Below, in pieces: positions 8,007 through 11,506 of a stretch of 11,506 bases of DNA; the first letter of the stretch is position 1, and each line of letters starts with the position of its first letter. Origin of the DNA: an uncultured Prevotella sp. (GTDB taxonomy: Bacteria > Bacteroidota > Bacteroidia > Bacteroidales > Bacteroidaceae); assembly GCA_937892695.1 (NCBI GenBank), contig CALBJK010000080.1:1-11506 (forward strand). Direction: 5' to 3'. The position numbers and the translations under genes are program-made. The notes under the pieces were generated by a model. That model had not been told where the DNA came from, searched no databases, and saw only the letters and a program-made list of their open reading frames with translations.

Positions 8007-9818
8007 ATGAAACGAAGATATTTTTATATAATTGCAATGCTTGCGCTGTCGTCTGCAATCACAAGCTGTGACGACTTGCTCGACGAAGAGCCACAAGGAA
8101 ACATGAACGAGGGAAGCTACTTCAAGAACGAAACACAACTACAGCTCTACAGCAATTCGTTCTATACGATGCTCGACAAATCGCCATACGACAAACAAAG
8201 CGACGTTTACGTCTGCCAGGACCTTTCCGACGAGATTCTGGGTGGCAGTCACCGCATCGTCCCGGCTTCTGGAGGAGGATGGTCGTGGAGTGCCTTGCGC
8301 AACATAAACACCCTCATCGGACATGCAGGGGAGTGTGAAGATACTGCAGCCGTAACGAAATACACGGCACTGGCACGTTTCTTCCGCGCGTACTTCTATT
8401 TTGACAAAGTAAAACGTTTCGGCGATGTGCCTTGGTATGACAAAGAAATGTTCTCCGATGATGGAGACCTCTATAAGTCCCGCGATTCGCGTGAAACTGT
8501 AATGACCAACATGCTGGCCGACATCGACTATGCCATAGCCAACCTTCCCACCAAAGAAAAGGAAACGAGCAGTCCGTTCAGAGTTAACCGTTGGGCGGCA
8601 CTGGCCCTAAAGGCACGGTTCTGCCTATACGAAGGTACATACCGTAAGTATCACAACCTCAGTCTGAAAGGACATGACTATAAGTTTTATCTCGAACAAG
8701 CTGCAGATGCAGCAGGGAAAATAATAGACGAGGGCAAGTACAAGCTGTACAGTACAGGTAGTCCGGAAACCGACTATCTTAACCTTTTTGCAGAAGAAGA
8801 TGCCAATCCTGACGAATATATCCTGGCCATAAAGTTTGACTATGGTATGGGCATATATCACAACGCCACAGCACACACGCTCGTACCTACGCAGGGGCGT
8901 CCGGGGCTGACAAGGAAGATGGTGAACCTATATCTTATGAAAGACGGAACCAGATTCACCGACAAGGATGACTGGAAGACCGAAACCTTCACGCAAGAGG
9001 TGGAGAACCGCGACCCTCGTCTGTCACAAAGCATCAGGACACCGGGATATCATAGGATAGGCCAGACGAAACTGCTTGCTCCAGATCTTAAAGTAAGCGT
9101 AACTGGATATCAGCCCATCAAGTTTGTGCAAGACCCGACCGCATCAGGAGGACAGGTAGACCGTAACGGCCGTTCGACATGTGACCTGCCGGTGTTAAGA
9201 TATGGCGAGGTGCTTCTCAACTACGCCGAAGCAAAAGCCGAGCTTGGGACAATAACACAGACAGACATAGACAAGTCGATAAACGTGCTGCGCGACCGGG
9301 TGGCAATGCCTCACTTGTCGCTGGCAGACGCAAACGCGAACCCTGACCCATACATGTCGTCGCCGGAATATGGCTTCACCAATGTAAGCGGAACCGACAA
9401 GGGCGTGATTCTGGAAATAAGACGCGAACGTGCCATCGAACTTATGCAAGAAGGATTCCGCTACGATGACCTCATGCGCTGGAAAGCCGGAAAATGTGTA
9501 GACCAGTCGATACAAGGAATGTATTTTGCCGGTTCCGGACAGTTCGACTTAAACGGCGACGGAACGACAGACGTTGTTCTTTATAAGAAAGGTGAACAAA
9601 AGCCTAATGTGAAAGGGGCACAGATATATCAAATCGGCAAAGACATATATTTGTCTGACGGCGACCACGGCTATCTCGACTATCACAGCCACACGGGAGA
9701 TTTACGCGAAGGGTTCGACGAAAACAGGGACTATCTTTACCCAATACCTATAAACGAAAGGTCGCTGAACCACAACCTCACACAAAACCCTGGCTGGAAA
9801 GACGGACTCACATTCTGA
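8007..9818 (+). CDS. SusD/RagB-family surface nutrient-binding lipoprotein
   Basis: This 603-residue protein is the partner of the upstream SusC-type transporter. A lipoprotein signal peptide ends ALSSAITSC, with the lipidated Cys at 21. It is followed at once by acidic DDLLDEE, in keeping with the surface-export signals of Bacteroidetes lipoproteins. SusD hallmarks are ARFFRAYFYFDKVKRFGDVP (123-142, in the TPR-like helical part), LRYGEVLLNYAEAKAELG, and RRERAIELMQEGFRYDDLMR (472-491). An Asp-rich loop, DLNGDGTTD (514-522), may bind calcium. It ends with the family-typical region around NPGWKDGLTF. SusD proteins cap the SusC barrel and capture the ligand, usually a glycan but sometimes peptides. 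The length is within or slightly above the usual family range. Upstream is an A-rich, SD-poor start region typical of the phylum. A hairpin terminator begins about 95 bases after the stop, so this is a two-gene unit. Confidence 0.96.
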   Translation: MKRRYFYIIAMLALSSAITSCDDLLDEEPQGNMNEGSYFKNETQLQLYSNSFYTMLDKSPYDKQSDVYVCQDLSDEILGGSHRIVPASGGGWSWSALRNINTLIGHAGECEDTAAVTKYTALARFFRAYFYFDKVKRFGDVPWYDKEMFSDDGDLYKSRDSRETVMTNMLADIDYAIANLPTKEKETSSPFRVNRWAALALKARFCLYEGTYRKYHNLSLKGHDYKFYLEQAADAAGKIIDEGKYKLYSTGSPETDYLNLFAEEDANPDEYILAIKFDYGMGIYHNATAHTLVPTQGRPGLTRKMVNLYLMKDGTRFTDKDDWKTETFTQEVENRDPRLSQSIRTPGYHRIGQTKLLAPDLKVSVTGYQPIKFVQDPTASGGQVDRNGRSTCDLPVLRYGEVLLNYAEAKAELGTITQTDIDKSINVLRDRVAMPHLSLADANANPDPYMSSPEYGFTNVSGTDKGVILEIRRERAIELMQEGFRYDDLMRWKAGKCVDQSIQGMYFAGSGQFDLNGDGTTDVVLYKKGEQKPNVKGAQIYQIGKDIYLSDGDHGYLDYHSHTGDLREGFDENRDYLYPIPINERSLNHNLTQNPGWKDGLTF

Positions 9819-9913
9819 CCACCACAGTCAGAAAATATTGATGACAAGAGCTACGTGATCGTGTTATTGCAGTCTGAAGAAGTCTTTCAAGAGAACACTT
9901 CTATGTAGCACAT

Positions 9914-9958
9914 ACGAAAGAGGCACAGAACCCATTATAGGTTTTGTGCCTCTTTCGT
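9914..9958 (+). terminator. Hairpin terminator after susD (copy 2 of the twin hairpin)
   Basis: A 19-bp stem pairs 9914-9932 with 9940-9958 around a 7-base loop (CATTATA). It contains one G-U wobble, since the 3' arm has GGTTTTG where copy 1 has GGTTCTG. It lies 95 bases after the susD stop and is followed by a short TT. Positions 9912-9933 are identical to 4457-4478 (22 bases). It probably ends the susCD transcript. Because the arms carry AAAG and CTTT at the base, it might also act on transcripts arriving from the - strand. The 95 bases between the susD stop and the hairpin show no further gene. Confidence 0.8.
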
Positions 9959-9960
9959 TT

Positions 9961-10258
9961 AAATGGCCTTGCCAATCCGCTGAAAGTGTGGCTTCCTCCT
10001 ACAGATGAGGTACGGAAGAGTATCTGACCGCTGATCATGGTTCCGAGTAGTCAAGACTGATGTCGGCCGTGAGTCTTGCATTCAGATAACTCACGCCAAG
10101 CGATGCGTTGACCTCGTCGCGGAATCATTTCTGCTCCTCGGCATTGCCGATAAGGTAATAGCCGTCTGAGGCAGTCTCAGGTTTGGTCTGGCCTAATGCG
10201 GTGCGGTTGTCGTTGCAAAAGCGAGAGCAGCCGCGAAGATATAATCACGTGTCATCAT
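9961..10258 (-). pseudogene. Decayed start of a secreted/surface repeat protein
   Basis: The 491-bp gap after susD contains a broken gene on the - strand. From ATG at 10258 the frame reads a signal peptide, MMTRDYIFAAALAFATTTA, then hits TAG. One frame over, sequence continues naturally as ALGQTKP and DGYYLIGNAEEQK, meets TGA at 10127-10125, and resumes as FRDEVN and NARLTADISLDYSEP until TGA at 10037-10035. A second frame change gives MISGQI and SHTFSGLARPF down to about 9961. The pieces, read in order, resemble the module GYYxIGNAEQLKWFxxxVN...LTADIDL...MIG...FSG found at the start of many Bacteroidetes surface proteins; family recognition is from memory. The TGA stands where that module normally has Trp, so TGG to TGA is likely. 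Only about 100 codons remain; the 3' end stops at the susD-side hairpin. The remaining bases 10259-10309 show no gene. Confidence 0.68.
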
Positions 10259-10309
10259 GTTATGCTTGTACTATTACATTATGAAGCATATTAATGCAGT
10301 GTCCGCCGT

Positions 10310-11308
10310 CTATCCTTTCACCTCGTTCTTCAGTTCCTTGCCTTCTGCCCAGTCCTTGATATTGTTCAGGGTGGTGTCTGCAATGTTGTGCATTGCTTCG
10401 CGGGTGAAGAAAGCCTGATGGGATGTGACAATAACGTTAGGCATCATAAGCAGCAGTGCCAGCTTGTCGTCGTCAATCATCTTGTCGCTCAGGTCTTCAT
10501 AGAAGAAGTTCTGTTCCTCCTCGTACACATCGAGTCCGGCCGACCCCACCTTACCTGAACGTAATCCGTCGATGAGGTCTTCGGTATTGATTAGTTTTCC
10601 GCGTCCGGTATTGATAATCATCACACCCTTCTTCATCTTGGCTATGCTGTCCTTGTTGATAATGTACTTGGTGTCGTCGGTCAGCGGACAGTGGAGCGAA
10701 ATGATGTCGCTCTGGGCGTAAAGTTCGTCAAGAGAGACAAGCTTCACGCCATACTCTTCGGCAAACTTCTTGTCGGGATACAAGTCGTATGCCACTATGT
10801 TCATGCCAAAACCCTTGAGAATCTTTATCAGCTCTTTAGCTATGCGTCCCATGCCGACGAGTCCGGCAGTCTTGCCGTACATGTCGAAGCCCATGAGACC
10901 CTTGAGCTTGAAATTGCCCTCTCGTGTGCGGAAGACCGAACGGTACACCTTACGGTTAAGGCAGAGCATGAGCGTAACTGCATACTCGGCAACAGCATGA
11001 GGCGAATAGGCCGGGACACGCACTACACGGATACGGCCTTTAGCAGCATGAAGGTCTACGTTGTTGAAACCTGCACACCGCAGGGCGATAAGCTTCACGC
11101 CGTTCTCGACGAGACGGTCTATCACCTTGGCATCGACCTCGGCATTGACGAAGATGCACACAACCTCTTTGCCTTTGGAAAGATCTACTGTATTCATCGA
11201 AAGACGTTCTTTATAATAATGGATCTCGAATCCGAAATCCTTGTTCTCGGCATTGAACGAGTCGCGGTCGTAACGCTGAGCATCAAAGAAAGCGATTTTT
11301 GTTGACAT
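10310..11308 (-). CDS. ldhA: D-lactate dehydrogenase (D-2-hydroxyacid dehydrogenase family)
   Basis: This 332-residue protein belongs to the NAD-dependent D-2-hydroxyacid dehydrogenases and most resembles fermentative D-lactate dehydrogenase, which reduces pyruvate to D-lactate and regenerates NAD+ in the cytoplasm. The substrate-side region has VPAYSPHAVAEYAV (98-111). The Rossmann nucleotide loop is GLVGMGRIAKEL (149-160), where the third Gly of GxGxxG is Ala157. The catalytic triad aligns as Arg236 (NTGRGKLIN), Glu265 (DVYEEE) and His297 (SHQAFFT), each one residue beyond the Lactobacillus D-LDH numbering. The SHQAF form of the His motif points to D-LDH rather than phosphoglycerate dehydrogenase or glyoxylate reductase. 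It reads away from the upstream candidate promoter at 11398-11405 and appears monocistronic: the only thing downstream on its strand is a pseudogene. Substrate preference is inferred from motifs. Confidence 0.93.
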   Translation of the reverse strand: MSTKIAFFDAQRYDRDSFNAENKDFGFEIHYYKERLSMNTVDLSKGKEVVCIFVNAEVDAKVIDRLVENGVKLIALRCAGFNNVDLHAAKGRIRVVRVPAYSPHAVAEYAVTLMLCLNRKVYRSVFRTREGNFKLKGLMGFDMYGKTAGLVGMGRIAKELIKILKGFGMNIVAYDLYPDKKFAEEYGVKLVSLDELYAQSDIISLHCPLTDDTKYIINKDSIAKMKKGVMIINTGRGKLINTEDLIDGLRSGKVGSAGLDVYEEEQNFFYEDLSDKMIDDDKLALLLMMPNVIVTSHQAFFTREAMHNIADTTLNNIKDWAEGKELKNEVKG

Positions 11309-11329
11309 AATGATTGTGTTTTGTAATTA

Positions 11330-11373
11330 TGCCGAATGCTCTCCCATACTTTTTTCAAGTGGCTCATTCGGCA
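11330..11373 (-). promoter_or_regulatory. Stem-loop in the ldhA 5' leader
   Basis: A 9-bp perfect inverted repeat, TGCCGAATG (11330-11338) and CATTCGGCA (11365-11373), encloses 26 bases. Inside is a smaller ACTT/AAGT stem (11349-11352 with 11358-11361). It lies between the candidate -7 box and the ldhA start, ending about 21 bases before the ATG, so it would be transcribed as leader RNA. It could be an RNA control element or a protein site. I do not recognise it as a Rex operator or as a known riboswitch. Confidence 0.45.
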
Positions 11374-11397
11374 ATGATGAAAATATTTTTAACGATA

Positions 11398-11405
11398 CAA
11401 AGTTA
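11398..11405 (-). promoter_or_regulatory. Candidate -7 promoter box for ldhA
   Basis: Read on the - strand, TAACTTTG matches the Bacteroidetes -7 consensus TAnnTTTG at every defined position. A TTTTG lies upstream at 11434-11430, but its spacing (24 bases from TTG to the box) is longer than usual, so the -33 element is uncertain. The box gives a leader of roughly 80-85 bases that contains the stem-loop at 11330-11373. The remaining bases to the window end (11406-11506) show no gene. Confidence 0.55.
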
Positions 11406-11506
11406 AGCATATTACTCTGCACCACCTAACAAAACAGCTCTGATAAAACATAATTTAAGTTATTATGGAGACCTTGCTCTTATTTAAACGGAAAAATTAG
11501 TATCTT

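Noticed and set aside
9878..9902. 6-bp inverted repeat AGAAGT/ACTTCT upstream of the susD-side hairpin
   Set aside because: Too short and lacking a T-run; the strong hairpin at 9914-9958 explains termination better.
10125..10127. TGA in the - strand remnant read as selenocysteine or a reassigned codon
   Set aside because: The same remnant also needs two frame changes and has another TGA and a TAG, so decay is the simpler explanation, and no selenocysteine insertion structure was seen.
10261..10290. 7-bp inverted repeat TATGCTT/AAGCATA with a 16-base loop, as an ldhA terminator
   Set aside because: The stem is short and AT-rich, the loop is long, and no T-run follows in the ldhA direction.
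10691..11305. A 204-codon open frame on the + strand opposite ldhA
   Set aside because: It is wholly within the well-supported dehydrogenase gene in the complementary frame and shows no domain.

Overview
The window looks like chromosomal DNA of a Bacteroidales bacterium, probably of the Prevotella/Bacteroides type. The evidence is a SusC/SusD outer-membrane pair, a SusD lipoprotein with an acidic stretch right after the lipid-anchored cysteine, sequences matching the Bacteroidetes -7 box (TAnnTTTG) upstream of susC and of the dehydrogenase gene, the near absence of strong Shine-Dalgarno sequences, and the long Bacteroidetes-type IF-2. The species cannot be fixed from this sequence alone.

Layout. 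(1) Positions 1-4436, + strand, are the conserved translation/transcription operon: the last 43 codons of rimP, then nusA, then infB. The nusA-infB gap holds an AT-rich inverted array of 7-bp units. A strong 24-bp hairpin terminator closes the operon at 4454-4508. (2) Positions 4516-9818, + strand, are a two-gene susC-susD unit with its own candidate promoter and an inverted repeat over the -7 box. It ends at a second hairpin (9914-9958) whose stem is nearly a copy of the first. No glycosidase, sigma/anti-sigma pair or hybrid two-component regulator lies beside it, so the substrate cannot be inferred. (3) Positions 9961-10258, - strand, hold a decayed gene start: a signal peptide, then the beginning of a surface-protein repeat domain, broken by two frame changes and a probable Trp-to-stop change. 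(4) Positions 10310-11308, - strand, encode a D-lactate dehydrogenase-type enzyme, with a structured leader and a candidate promoter upstream.

How the genes fit together. RimP (30S maturation), NusA (elongation, termination and antitermination) and IF-2 (initiator tRNA delivery) form the housekeeping part. SusC and SusD would form an outer-membrane importer in which SusD is a surface lid on the TonB-dependent SusC barrel. LdhA would reoxidise NADH by reducing pyruvate to D-lactate. I see no CRISPR array, tRNA, rRNA, insertion sequence or phage gene, and nothing I would call a new multi-gene system. The most interesting items are the twin hairpins flanking the susCD unit, the inverted heptamer array inside the nusA-infB operon, the unannotated pseudogene, and the inverted repeat over the susC promoter.
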